9,580 bases of DNA from MGNI01 sp964353875 (GCA_964353875.1 CAYGXU010000119.1:1-9580), one strand, 5' to 3'; positions 1-6,397 are shown, counted from the stretch's first letter. Numbers and translations: made by a program. Notes: generated from the letters alone by a model not told the origin.

Positions 1-1261
1 GTGATAGATGAGGAACGCATCAGCCAATTTCCTCTTTTCTCAGCATTGCCTCAGAGTGAAATCAGGCATCTGACCAGTTCGCTCAAAGCCCGCCAGATCG
101 AGCAAGAAGCCCTGCTTTTTGAAGAGGGGGATGAGGGGAGCCATTACTATATCCTGATCGATGGAGAGGTCGAGATCATCAAGGCTTTGGGAACAACGGA
201 TGAGCGCCTGCTTGGTGTACGCTCATCTGGCTCCTTTCTGGGCGAGATGAGTCTGTTCAGCCCTGACAATCGGCATACAGCCAGCGTCCGGGCACGTACC
301 CCTCTGCGATTATTGGAAATGACCAGGGATGACCTGGAGAGACTGTTAGCACGACGCCCTAAATTTGCCCTTGAACTGATGCGCACCTTAAGCCAGCGTC
401 TGGATGAATCCGAGGCTCTCACCATCCGCGATCTGCGCCGTAAGAACCGGGAGTTGATCAAAGCCTATAAGGAGCTGGAGGCTGCTCAGGCTTTGCTGAT
501 TGAGCAAGAAAGACTAAAGCGGGAGCTGGAGTTNNNNNNNNNNGTTGGCGCGGCAGATCCAGGAGAGCATCCTGCCGCGGACTTTACCCCAAGTCCCGTG
601 CTTTGACTTTGGCGCTCGAATCGTGCCCATGGCCCAGGTGGGGGGCGATTTTTACGACTTCATACCTCTTGATGAAAAAACGCTGGCAATCGTTGTGGGG
701 GATGTGTCCGATCACGGTGTGCCGGCTGCCCTCTTCATGGCCTTAACCGTTACCCTCCTCCGGGCTGAATCCCAGCGGTTGGATGCCCCTGGCGATGTAT
801 TGAGAAGCGTAAACCATCATTTGCTGGGAATGAACGAGACCGGGATGTTTGTCACGATTCTTTATGGTCTCCTGGACTGCTCCAGGTACGAATTTCGGTA
901 TGCCCGCGCCGGTCATGAATTGCCCATTTTGATGGCCTTGAACGGAGAATGCGTTCCATTTGAACGCAATGTTGGTCAGCTCATCGGTATATTTCCAGAT
1001 CCAGTTCTCGATGAAGGAACACTATCATTAACCCCGGATAGCGTCCTCTTGTTATTTTCAGACGGGGTCACTGAAGCCAATGACAAGGATGGAAATTTGT
1101 TTGGGCAGGGACGATTATTGGATGTATTGCAGAGTGGATGCCATCATTCGGCACAGGAGCTGTGCGACCATGTCTGGGATGATCTCAAAGAGTATCGGGG
1201 TGATGCCATTCAACATGATGATGTCACTGTAGTTGCCATAAAGGTCCTTCAAGATGGTTAA
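1..1261 (+). CDS. cNMP-binding / coiled-coil / PP2C-SpoIIE (RsbU-like) serine phosphatase, interrupted by assembly gap
   Basis: Likely a cytoplasmic protein phosphatase that dephosphorylates a phosphoserine partner under control of an N-terminal sensor. Residues 10-125 form a cyclic-nucleotide-binding (CAP_ED) domain with a phosphate-binding cassette (GEMSLF at 81-86, R91, T93). Residues 140-195 are a charged coiled coil. Residues 200-415 form the SpoIIE/PP2C domain with metal-site motifs GGDFYD, GDVSDHG, FSDGVTEA and HDDVT, all intact. The N run changes the nominal frame, so the halves appear as two ORFs (from 1 and to 1261). Collapsing the gap as a 3-base overlap gives one in-frame protein of 415 aa that reads ELELARQIQES across the join, a typical linker for this family. 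GTG at 1 fits the usual start of CAP_ED proteins, but the frame is open to the window edge. The 3' end overlaps the next gene by 8 nt. The true substrate is not visible here; no STAS or RsbW gene is nearby. Confidence 0.9.
534..543. other. Assembly gap (10 N), probably of negative size
   Basis: Ten Ns lie between a left flank ending in GTT (531-533) and a right flank beginning with GTT (544-546). Treating these as the same three bases restores one continuous reading frame. The gap is therefore probably a scaffolding placeholder between overlapping contig ends, not missing sequence. Confidence 0.8.
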
Positions 1262-1940
1262 TGCCAAAATTTCACAATCAGATTTGATCCAATTTCTTCG
1301 TTCAACCCCCTTGTTTGTGGGTATGGCTGAAGAAATCTTGGAGAAAATCGTCTGCTATAGTCGGATGCGGAGGATGGAGCGAGGGGAACTCCTTTTCAAT
1401 CAAACCGATCCGGCAGAAGCCGTTTATATTGTTCACTCAGGTTGCATTGCTTTATTCCTGGCCACTCCGGATGGGAAAGAATTGGTCATCAATGAAATGG
1501 ATCCCGGCGATTGCTTTGGGGAGTTATCCCTTATTACCCATCAACCACGTTCAACCAATGCTGTGGCTCGTGAGCCCAGCCTGATTATCACCATTCCTTC
1601 AGATCGTTTCATGGAGTTGCTCAAGGACGAACCTGAGTTAATGAAACGGATCCTTGAGCTCACGGCTCAACGTCTTCGCATCAGCAGTGAACGTGAAAGT
1701 GCCCTTGCTTTCCTCGATTCATCCGCTCGCGTTGCCCGAGTGCTATTGTTGCTGGATCATCAAGAGGGGATAGAAGGTGTGGTCACGATCACTCAAGAGG
1801 TGCTCGCTCAGCATGCCGGACTGGCCAGGCCCACGGTCACAAAAATCCTCAGCCAGTGGCGATCTGCTGGATGGATCGAAACGCAGCGGGCGAAGGTCAT
1901 TGTCCTGGATAGAGCAGCTTTACAACGGCAATTGGAGTAG
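1254..1940 (+). CDS. CRP/FNR-family transcriptional regulator, copy 1
   Basis: A 228-aa DNA-binding regulator. Residues 14-125 form a cyclic-nucleotide-binding beta-roll whose phosphate-binding cassette is complete (FGE at 88-90, R99-S100), so ligand binding is plausible. Residues 126-160 are the long dimerisation helix. Residues 178-212 form a winged helix-turn-helix with probable recognition helix ARPTVTKILSQW at 191-202. There are no clustered N-terminal cysteines, so an FNR-type iron-sulphur cluster is unlikely. The ATG sits inside the last codons of the phosphatase gene (ATGGTTAA, 8-nt overlap), which implies translational coupling and a shared signal. It has a close paralogue at 4786-5484: I count about 133 identities in 220 ungapped positions. 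Its targets are unknown; the dyads at 2030 and 2625 are only candidates. Confidence 0.93.
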   Translation: MVNAKISQSDLIQFLRSTPLFVGMAEEILEKIVCYSRMRRMERGELLFNQTDPAEAVYIVHSGCIALFLATPDGKELVINEMDPGDCFGELSLITHQPRSTNAVAREPSLIITIPSDRFMELLKDEPELMKRILELTAQRLRISSERESALAFLDSSARVARVLLLLDHQEGIEGVVTITQEVLAQHAGLARPTVTKILSQWRSAGWIETQRAKVIVLDRAALQRQLE

Positions 1941-2029
1941 CATGCGGGATTGATCTGAGATTGAAAGGGACGGCACTTTTGTAATTTCAGTGACAGACAG
2001 ATTGAGCCGCAAGTCGTATTATAACGGTA

Positions 2030-2046
2030 ACAGTTGCTACAACTGT
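2030..2046. promoter_or_regulatory. Short perfect dyad, possible operator
   Basis: ACAGTTG-cta-CAACTGT is a perfect 7-bp inverted repeat with a 3-nt centre. It lies 85 nt upstream of the small gene at 2132, next to an AT-rich TATTAT at 2017-2022. It could be an operator for that gene. I see no convincing -35 element at a normal distance, so no promoter is called. Confidence 0.3.
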
Positions 2047-2116
2047 GAAAAGAGAAATCCGGAAGAAGGTGCTGGAAGCTGATGCGAAGTCGAGGTGCAG
2101 CACCATAGAGCAATCG

Positions 2117-2125
2117 AAAGGAGAT
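2117..2125 (+). promoter_or_regulatory. Ribosome-binding site that decides the start of the small gene at 2132
   Basis: AAAGGAGAT, with AAAGGAG ending 8 nt before the ATG at 2132. The same frame is open upstream to a GTG at 2045, but that codon has no Shine-Dalgarno and lies in the dyad, so the ATG is the better start. Confidence 0.75.
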
Positions 2126-2131
2126 AAGGAA

Positions 2132-2386
2132 ATGGCAGAGGAAAAAGCTAAATTGATTGAGAAAGTGCTCACTCGCTTGACGGACTTTCGTATGCGGCTC
2201 AACCCCGCTGAACGAAGCATCCTGGATGAGATTATCGTTGGCAAAAGGGCAGAAGTTGAGGGGCATGCCTGGGATCCAGGTTCCGAGGTCCATGGCAGGA
2301 TCGACTGGAAGAATGAGACCTATCGTTTCCAGCCCCGGCTTGACCCGAAGCAGGAGCCCAAGCACGAGCCCCGGCATGAGCCGTAA
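2132..2386 (+). CDS. Small hypothetical protein with charged KxEP/RHEP tail
   Basis: An 84-aa protein I do not recognise as a named family. Residues 1-45 are predicted helical and charged. A middle part (46-68, with HAWDPG and GRIDWKNETYRF) looks like a short beta or loop section. The last 14 residues are a degenerate four-residue repeat, DPKQEPKHEPRHEP, encoded by about 12-nt DNA repeats. There is no signal peptide or membrane segment, so it is probably cytoplasmic. Support for it being a real gene comes from the strong ribosome-binding site, protein-like composition and a perfect terminator 28 nt after the stop. It is separated from the CRP-type gene by 191 nt and is probably its own transcription unit. 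Function unknown. Confidence 0.75.
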   Translation: MAEEKAKLIEKVLTRLTDFRMRLNPAERSILDEIIVGKRAEVEGHAWDPGSEVHGRIDWKNETYRFQPRLDPKQEPKHEPRHEP

Positions 2387-2414
2387 AAAAGCGATCACTT
2401 CAATCAAGACATAG

Positions 2415-2451
2415 TTCTGCCCAGAAGAGGATCTACCTCTTCTGGGCAGAA
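2415..2451 (+). terminator. Strong hairpin terminator after the small gene
   Basis: A perfect 16-bp stem (TTCTGCCCAGAAGAGG, 5-nt loop ATCTA, exact complement). The T tail is short (GTTTC), so it is not a textbook intrinsic terminator. Position and stem strength support transcript termination or 3'-end protection. Confidence 0.75.
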
Positions 2452-2624
2452 GTTTCATCAGAGCGGTATAAGATCGCTCTCATAGGGCGACTGGAGAGTT
2501 TTTTGCTGGCAGTTAACAACTCCAGCGTTGTTTGCTTTGCACTGCGTTGCTTGGGTGATCTGTGGATTCGGTTGTATCCCCGACGGGCATTGTCCGATCT
2601 CGGAAATTTTCCAATCGATGTATG

Positions 2625-2640
2625 ATGAGGGCATTCTCAT
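2625..2640. promoter_or_regulatory. Candidate CRP/FNR-type operator upstream of the GAF gene
   Basis: ATGAG-N6-CTCAT has the half-site length and 6-nt spacing typical of CRP/FNR-family operators (compare TGTGA-N6-TCACA). It lies 28 nt before the GAF start codon, a position that would suit repression. Only one such site is seen and the arms are short, so chance is possible. Confidence 0.3.
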
Positions 2641-2668
2641 GGCGATGGGATGAAAGGACCACTTGAAA

Positions 2669-3451
2669 ATGAGTATTCATCCGCCTCAAGATAGGGAGTT
2701 ATCAAGCCAGCTTCGACGGCTGGTTCAGGTACTCGAGGCCAGCGCCCGGACCATTTTGCCAACCTCTAGCCAGGATTTGCTTCAATCGATCGTGGATGCT
2801 GCGGCTCGCATCTTTGGAGCGGCCGCTGCCTCGATTGCTTTGGTAGATGAAGCCCGCCAAGTCCTACGCTTTGAGGTTGCCCATGGTATCGGACAGCAGG
2901 ATGTCGTCGGTCAGGAAATATCCATCGATGCCGGGATTGCTGGCTATGTAGCCATGACAGGCAACCCCATTGCGGTGGCTGATGTACGAAAAGATCCACG
3001 ATTTGACCAGGAATTTGCAAAAATGACAGGCTATATACCCAACTCCATACTAGCGATGCCGCTGGTCTGGAATGAGCGGTTGATCGGCGTCATGGAGGTT
3101 CTGGATAAAATCGATGCCCCCTCTTTTGGGATGCAAGATATGGAGCTGCTTGGCATGTTTGCACACCAAGCGGCCATCGCGATTCGACAATCCCAGCAGG
3201 TTGACAAACTTGGGGATGCGATCTTACTCGGTATCAAGGAGTTGTGTGAAGAATCTCCATCCTTGGATCTGGGCCAGGTTCTACACTCCCTTTCTCGGAA
3301 GGTTGATGAGGATCAGCGTGACCAGGATCTGATTGTGTTAGCGGAATTGCTGTACGCCGTTCATCAATTTGGGGATTCGGAGCGTAAACTGTGCCTTGAG
3401 GTATTGTCTGCTTTTCGAGATTACATCCGTTCCAAACAGATTTCATTCTAA
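2669..3451 (+). CDS. GAF-domain sensory protein
   Basis: A 260-aa soluble protein. Residues 36-176 form a GAF domain, with the typical run from VDAAARIFGAAAASIALVD through GIAGYVAMTGNPIAVADV and PLVWNERLIGVMEVLDK to a closing amphipathic helix. GAF domains bind small ligands or mediate dimerisation. No output domain (kinase, GGDEF, HTH) follows. The last 80 residues are helical and acidic and resemble no domain I can name. I chose ATG 2669 over the in-frame TTG at 2663 because AAAGGA at 2653-2658 is well spaced from it. The gene precedes the protease by 44 nt, so the two are probably co-transcribed and the GAF protein may regulate or partner the protease. That link is inference. Confidence 0.88.
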   Translation: MSIHPPQDRELSSQLRRLVQVLEASARTILPTSSQDLLQSIVDAAARIFGAAAASIALVDEARQVLRFEVAHGIGQQDVVGQEISIDAGIAGYVAMTGNPIAVADVRKDPRFDQEFAKMTGYIPNSILAMPLVWNERLIGVMEVLDKIDAPSFGMQDMELLGMFAHQAAIAIRQSQQVDKLGDAILLGIKELCEESPSLDLGQVLHSLSRKVDEDQRDQDLIVLAELLYAVHQFGDSERKLCLEVLSAFRDYIRSKQISF

Positions 3452-3495
3452 GCCCGGTGAATGGGTAATAACTGAGATAAGACAGGATCCGATCG

Positions 3496-4335
3496 ATGAG
3501 AGGGACATTAAACCAACCTGCCTGGTCAGCGCAATTCGCGCAGGACGCCATCCGCGAGCTAGAGATCATTGGACCGATCAGCGAGCTTAGCAGGGAATGG
3601 GCCTGGAGCGGCAGCAATGGCAAGGGTGTGCGTGTCGCCGTGATCGATAGTGGTATTGACCAGGACCATCCCGCGTTGGATGGAAGTGTGCAGAAGGGTG
3701 TAGTGGTCGAGCTGGAGGGGGAGGGGTTCAACAAGACTCGTATCGAGGAAGCAGATCCGCCCCGGGATCTATGCGGTCATGGAACCGCCTGCGCAGGTAT
3801 CCTCCACAAACTTGCACCGCAGGCTGAATTGTATAGTGTGGGCGTGCTGGGGCGTGATTTAACGGGACGTGCGATCCAATTTGCAGCCGGTTTGAGATGG
3901 GCTATTGAGAACGAGATGGATGTCATCAATCTCAGCCTCAGCACGTCGAGGAAGGAGTACTATGCCCTCTTTCACGAACTGGCCGATGAGGCCTATTTTA
4001 AAAACATCATTTTGGTGTCGGCGGTAAACAACGTCCCGGTACCAAGCTACCCTTCCCTTTATTCCTCCGTGATCTCTGTGGCCGCACATGAATGTAAGGA
4101 CCCATTGACGTATTATTACAATCCCTACCCACCGGTTGAATTCGGCGCGCCGGGCATGGATATCGAAGTGGCCTGGTGCGACAAGAGTTCCTGTGTCGTC
4201 ACAGGCAACAGCTTTGCGGCGCCGCATATAGCCGGTATCGTGGCTTTGATCCGCTCCAAGCATCCTGAATTGAGACCCTTCCAGATCAAGACCGTGCTTT
4301 TCGCCTGTGCCAATAATGTTCAGAGGGTGAAGTAG
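3496..4335 (+). CDS. Compact subtilisin-like serine protease (peptidase family S8)
   Basis: A 279-aa protease with an intact triad: D51 in VAVIDSGID, H95 in CGHGTACAGI, S239 in TGNSFAAPHIAGIVAL. N178 or N179 is the likely oxyanion residue. The serine motif reads GNS rather than the usual GTS, a tolerated variant. There is no signal peptide, membrane segment or inhibitor-type propeptide; only about 40 residues precede the fold, so a cytoplasmic role is likely. Six cysteines (93, 99, 200, 228, 233, 271) are many for a subtilase, and C93 sits two residues from the catalytic His. The ATG at 3496 is preceded by AGGA with 8-nt spacing. It follows the GAF gene closely and precedes the decayed phosphatase and second CRP gene, which suggests a role in a signalling cascade. 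The substrate is unknown. Confidence 0.92.
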   Translation: MRGTLNQPAWSAQFAQDAIRELEIIGPISELSREWAWSGSNGKGVRVAVIDSGIDQDHPALDGSVQKGVVVELEGEGFNKTRIEEADPPRDLCGHGTACAGILHKLAPQAELYSVGVLGRDLTGRAIQFAAGLRWAIENEMDVINLSLSTSRKEYYALFHELADEAYFKNIILVSAVNNVPVPSYPSLYSSVISVAAHECKDPLTYYYNPYPPVEFGAPGMDIEVAWCDKSSCVVTGNSFAAPHIAGIVALIRSKHPELRPFQIKTVLFACANNVQRVK

Positions 4336-4670
4336 GAAGAGGGGAGTGAGAATAGGCAGTGGATTGAGTTTGATTTTGCCGGTGGAAACGAGTCCCGCCG
4401 GGGCTTCTCTGCGTTTTTCATTTTTCGATATCCATGCCGGCGAATTTTTGAGCAAGCGCAGGTTGCCTAAGGACCCCGCAACTTTTATCACAAGGCGATC
4501 ATGGCTGCTATCCATCATTGCTCGCGGTTGAGACAGGTAGCACCCCAGAAGCCTTTGGGTTCAAAAAAATCAATCTACGGCGATTCCGTTTGCCATGCTT
4601 GCTTTCAACCTCCATCATGGGTAAAAAACGCCGGTTACAATTTCGAAGTCGCCCTACGGCAACTGGTTAA
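4336..4670. other. Gap between protease and phosphatase remnant; no convincing gene
   Basis: Short frames exist (GTG 4346-4531, 61 codons, with a purine-rich stretch before it; ATG 4501-4674). Neither gives a recognisable protein and they overlap each other. The frame of the second one reads ALRQLVK just before its stop, which may be further decayed phosphatase sequence in a shifted frame. A repeat fragment lies at 4636-4651. Confidence 0.5.
4636..4651 (-). repeat. 16-bp repeat fragment matching the palindrome cluster
   Basis: TACAATTTCGAAGTCG is the exact reverse complement of 5566-5581 inside the palindrome cluster. It sits directly upstream of the recognisable part of the phosphatase remnant, so repeat-associated rearrangement may mark the breakpoint. 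Confidence 0.55.
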
Positions 4671-4793
4671 GTAAATCACCCCGCTCGGGAGATCTGCGAC
4701 CTGGCGTGGGAAGTTTTTGGAAGGGATCGAGGAGAGATGGATCAGCATGATGATGCTACCCTGGTTGCGATAAGGATAAAGCCTGATGCGTGA
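4671..4793 (+). pseudogene. C-terminal remnant of a second PP2C-SpoIIE phosphatase
   Basis: Forty codons ending in TGA at 4791-4793 read VNHPAREICD...RGEMDQHDDATLVAIRIKPDA. Over the last 37 residues this aligns without gaps to the end of the phosphatase at 1-1261 (SAQELCD...RGDAIQHDDVTVVAIKVLQDG), with 16 identities including the metal-site HDD. An in-frame TAA at 4668-4670 closes the frame upstream, and the other catalytic motifs are absent from the preceding sequence, so the gene cannot be functional. Its stop overlaps the start of the following CRP-type gene by 8 nt (ATGCGTGA), the same geometry as the intact pair at 1254-1261. The remnant therefore belonged to a duplicated phosphatase-regulator module. 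Confidence 0.8.
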
Positions 4794-5484
4794 TACTCCA
4801 TATTCTCTATCTGACAGGATTCGCTTTCTTGGTACCATCCCCTTGTTTTCGGGCATCCGCGAGGATGTTTTGGAAAGACTGGCTCAATCCACCCCGGTGA
4901 GAAAGATGGATAAAGGTGAGTTGCTTTTCTATCAAATGGATCCGTCCGATGCAGTTTATGTTGTGCGATCGGGCTGCATTTCCTTGTTCCTGGCAACCCC
5001 AGACGGGCGCGAGATGGTGATCAATGAGATGCGCCCCGGTGATTGCTTCGGGGAATTGGGGCTGGTGACTGGCTTGCCGCGCTCGACAGGCGCGATGGCT
5101 CGCGAGACCAGTCTGATTCTCAGGATCCCGAAAGAGCAGTTCATGGAGGGACTGGAAGCGGAGCCGAAGCTGATGCGGCGTGTCCTCAGGATGACGGCGC
5201 AGCGCTTGCGGGTGAGCACCGAACGCGAGAGCGCTCTGGCTTTTCTCGACTCGGATGCCCGCATCGCTCGCGTCCTTCTCTTGTTACAGCGCCAAACGGA
5301 GGGCAGGGGAATGGTCAGGATCACGCAAGAGGAACTGGCTCAATTTGCTGGTCTCATTCGTCAGACGGTAGCAAAGACCCTGGGCAAGTGGCGTGCAGAG
5401 GGGTGGATCGAGACCGGGCGGGGTAAGATCCTTTTAAAGAATATTAGAGCTCTGGAGGAATTGGCAGAGGAGTTTGAGATCTGA
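4786..5484 (+). CDS. CRP/FNR-family transcriptional regulator, copy 2
   Basis: A 232-aa paralogue of the regulator at 1254-1940, about 60% identical without gaps over residues 1-220 by hand count. It has a cyclic-nucleotide-binding domain at 14-125 with a complete phosphate-binding cassette (FGE 88-90, R99-S100), a dimerisation helix carrying the shared run TERESALAFLDS at 145-156, and a winged HTH at 178-212. The recognition helix (IRQTVAKTLGKW) differs from copy 1 (ARPTVTKILSQW) at several positions, so the two probably bind related but not identical sites. The ATG lies within the last codons of the phosphatase remnant. With the upstream gene decayed, its expression must rely on read-through from the GAF-protease unit or an unseen promoter. 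The intact frame and conserved core indicate it is still under selection. Confidence 0.93.
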   Translation: MRDTPYSLSDRIRFLGTIPLFSGIREDVLERLAQSTPVRKMDKGELLFYQMDPSDAVYVVRSGCISLFLATPDGREMVINEMRPGDCFGELGLVTGLPRSTGAMARETSLILRIPKEQFMEGLEAEPKLMRRVLRMTAQRLRVSTERESALAFLDSDARIARVLLLLQRQTEGRGMVRITQEELAQFAGLIRQTVAKTLGKWRAEGWIETGRGKILLKNIRALEELAEEFEI

Positions 5485-5494
5485 GTTTCTTATC
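5466..5494 (+). repeat. Left copy of an imperfect direct repeat (includes end of regulator copy 2)
   Basis: AGAGG...TTG-GATCTGAGT-TCTTATC spans the stop codon of the regulator. It recurs at 5762-5787 with a 3-nt gap and two mismatches, so the two copies bracket the palindrome cluster. Confidence 0.55.
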
Positions 5495-5552
5495 CTTGGA
5501 ATAGCTTGGTTCTGTTTTTCTCTTGTATTTGATAATGGGATTTAGCCTTATT

Positions 5553-5706
5553 AGTCGACGAAGGTCGACTTCGAAATTGTAGACTGCGGTTTTAACCGCA
5601 GGCGAGGTTCCACAACCTGCGGCGGGTTTCATATTTTGACCTAGTCTGACCTATGAGCCCGCCGCAGGTTTAAATGGGAATATCCGCCGGCGACTAAAGT
5701 CGCGGC
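5553..5706. repeat. Cluster of short palindromes (intergenic repeat element)
   Basis: Four dyads in about 150 nt: AGTCGAC-gaag-GTCGACT (5553-5570), CTGCGGTT-tt-AACCGCAG (5584-5601), AACCTGCGGCGGG / CCCGCCGCAGGTT with a 31-nt loop (5614-5626 and 5658-5670), and GCGACT-aa-AGTCGC (5690-5703). No coding frame fits. The look is that of a dispersed non-coding palindromic element, and part of it recurs at 4636-4651. Genome-wide copy number cannot be judged from this window. Confidence 0.7.
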
Positions 5707-5761
5707 TATACTTACGAAGTCCACCTGCATGCACTTCTACAACTGCGTTAAATCTGACAAA

Positions 5762-5787
5762 AGAGGTTGTGATCTGAGTGTCTTATC
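5762..5787 (+). repeat. Right copy of the imperfect direct repeat
   Basis: AGAGG-TTG-GATCTGAGT-TCTTATC, the partner of 5466-5494. It lacks coding context here, so this copy is probably the duplicated one. Confidence 0.55.
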
Positions 5788-6025
5788 TTCTGCTTCTAGC
5801 TCCGCTTCTTCTCTTCTGTTTCAGCAAGATGACTCCGCGAAAAATGAATTTGCAACGATGAGACAGCATCTATCTTAGAGTCGATAAAGCATATGGGAAT
5901 GCGCCTTTGTTCGTTCGGGATTGCGGGGAGGTGAAACTCCCCTGCTGCCTCCCTTTGGGGGTGTGGGGGGGAAAATATGAGTGTCCGCCATGTCCCCGTA
6001 CAATGATTCAACATGAGTAAGAATC
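5788..6025. other. Non-coding stretch
   Basis: A pyrimidine-rich run (5780-5820, repeated GCTTCT-like units) is followed by about 200 nt including a G-rich stretch near 5955-5973. I see no supported gene, RNA or promoter. Confidence 0.5.
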
Positions 6026-6053
6026 GTAGAGCCCGCCATATGACGGGCTCTAC
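6026..6053 (-). terminator. Hairpin terminator at the end of the minus-strand genes
   Basis: GTAGAGCCCG, 8-nt loop, CGGGCTCTAC: a perfect 10-bp GC-rich stem. It lies 114 nt past the stop of the minus-strand small gene. On that strand it is followed by GATTCTTACTC, only weakly T-rich. It could act on both strands. Confidence 0.6.
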
Positions 6054-6167
6054 TTCAGATACGCCCGAGTTGATCTTTCATCGAGGCCTGTGAGCTTACC
6101 CCTGAAATTCTCTCCCCACAGGGAATGGTTGGAGAGCCTTTCGCTCAACGGGGCTTTTATGGGCAGA

Positions 6168-6383
6168 CTAGCATTCTGCCTTCTGACCGACCCCGGGCTT
6201 CATGAGAAGGACGAGCGATTTCAAGAGTTCCATCACTCCCCTCGAGCTGCTTTCCCGTGGATTTTTCCTCCTTGGTTCCCCTGTGCCCAATGCCTGGCGC
6301 AACTTGGTCTCCGTCTCAATCCATTCGAGATTTTCTCTTTTCTTATCCCTTGCCTGGGAAACGACATCAATTGGGTTCAACAT
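6168..6383 (-). CDS. Small hypothetical protein (71 aa)
   Basis: A basic, helical, soluble 71-aa protein that begins MLNPIDVVSQARDKKRENLE and continues with WIETETKLRQALG. I do not recognise the family. The case for a real gene is the ribosome-binding site: on this strand AAAAGGAGG lies 5 nt before the ATG, the best such site in the window. It lies 148 nt downstream of the TPR gene on the same strand and has a terminator 114 nt past its stop. A longer plus-strand frame covers the same bases (6090-6662), but it has no good ribosome-binding site and a low-complexity Phe/Leu/Ser-rich product, so I take it as a shadow. Confidence 0.65.
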   Translation of the reverse strand: MLNPIDVVSQARDKKRENLEWIETETKLRQALGTGEPRRKNPRESSSRGVMELLKSLVLLMKPGVGQKAEC

Positions 6384-6388
6384 GGCTG

Positions 6389-6397
6389 CCTCCTTTT
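6389..6397 (-). promoter_or_regulatory. Strong Shine-Dalgarno for the minus-strand small gene
   Basis: Read on the minus strand it is AAAAGGAGG, 5 nt from the ATG at 6383. It decides both the strand and the start of this gene. Confidence 0.75.

Noticed and set aside
1808..2458. 216-codon minus-strand frame
   Set aside because: It runs antisense through the regulator's DNA-binding domain, the small gene and its terminator, so it is a shadow.
2132..4335. RiPP precursor (small protein) with an S8 maturation protease
   Set aside because: No modifying enzyme or exporter is nearby, the small protein lacks a leader-core pattern, and it is separated from the protease by a terminator and the GAF gene.
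3859..4518. 219-codon minus-strand frame opposite the protease
   Set aside because: It mostly mirrors the S8 gene, whose catalytic motifs prove the plus strand; it has no ribosome-binding site or recognisable product.
4346..4531. 61-codon frame starting with GTG 10 nt after the protease
   Set aside because: The purine-rich leader is suggestive, but the product resembles nothing known and overlaps decayed sequence; it is kept only as part of a non-coding stretch.
5553..5706. CRISPR array
   Set aside because: The repeated units are self-complementary palindromes of different sequence and irregular spacing, not identical repeats with equal spacers.
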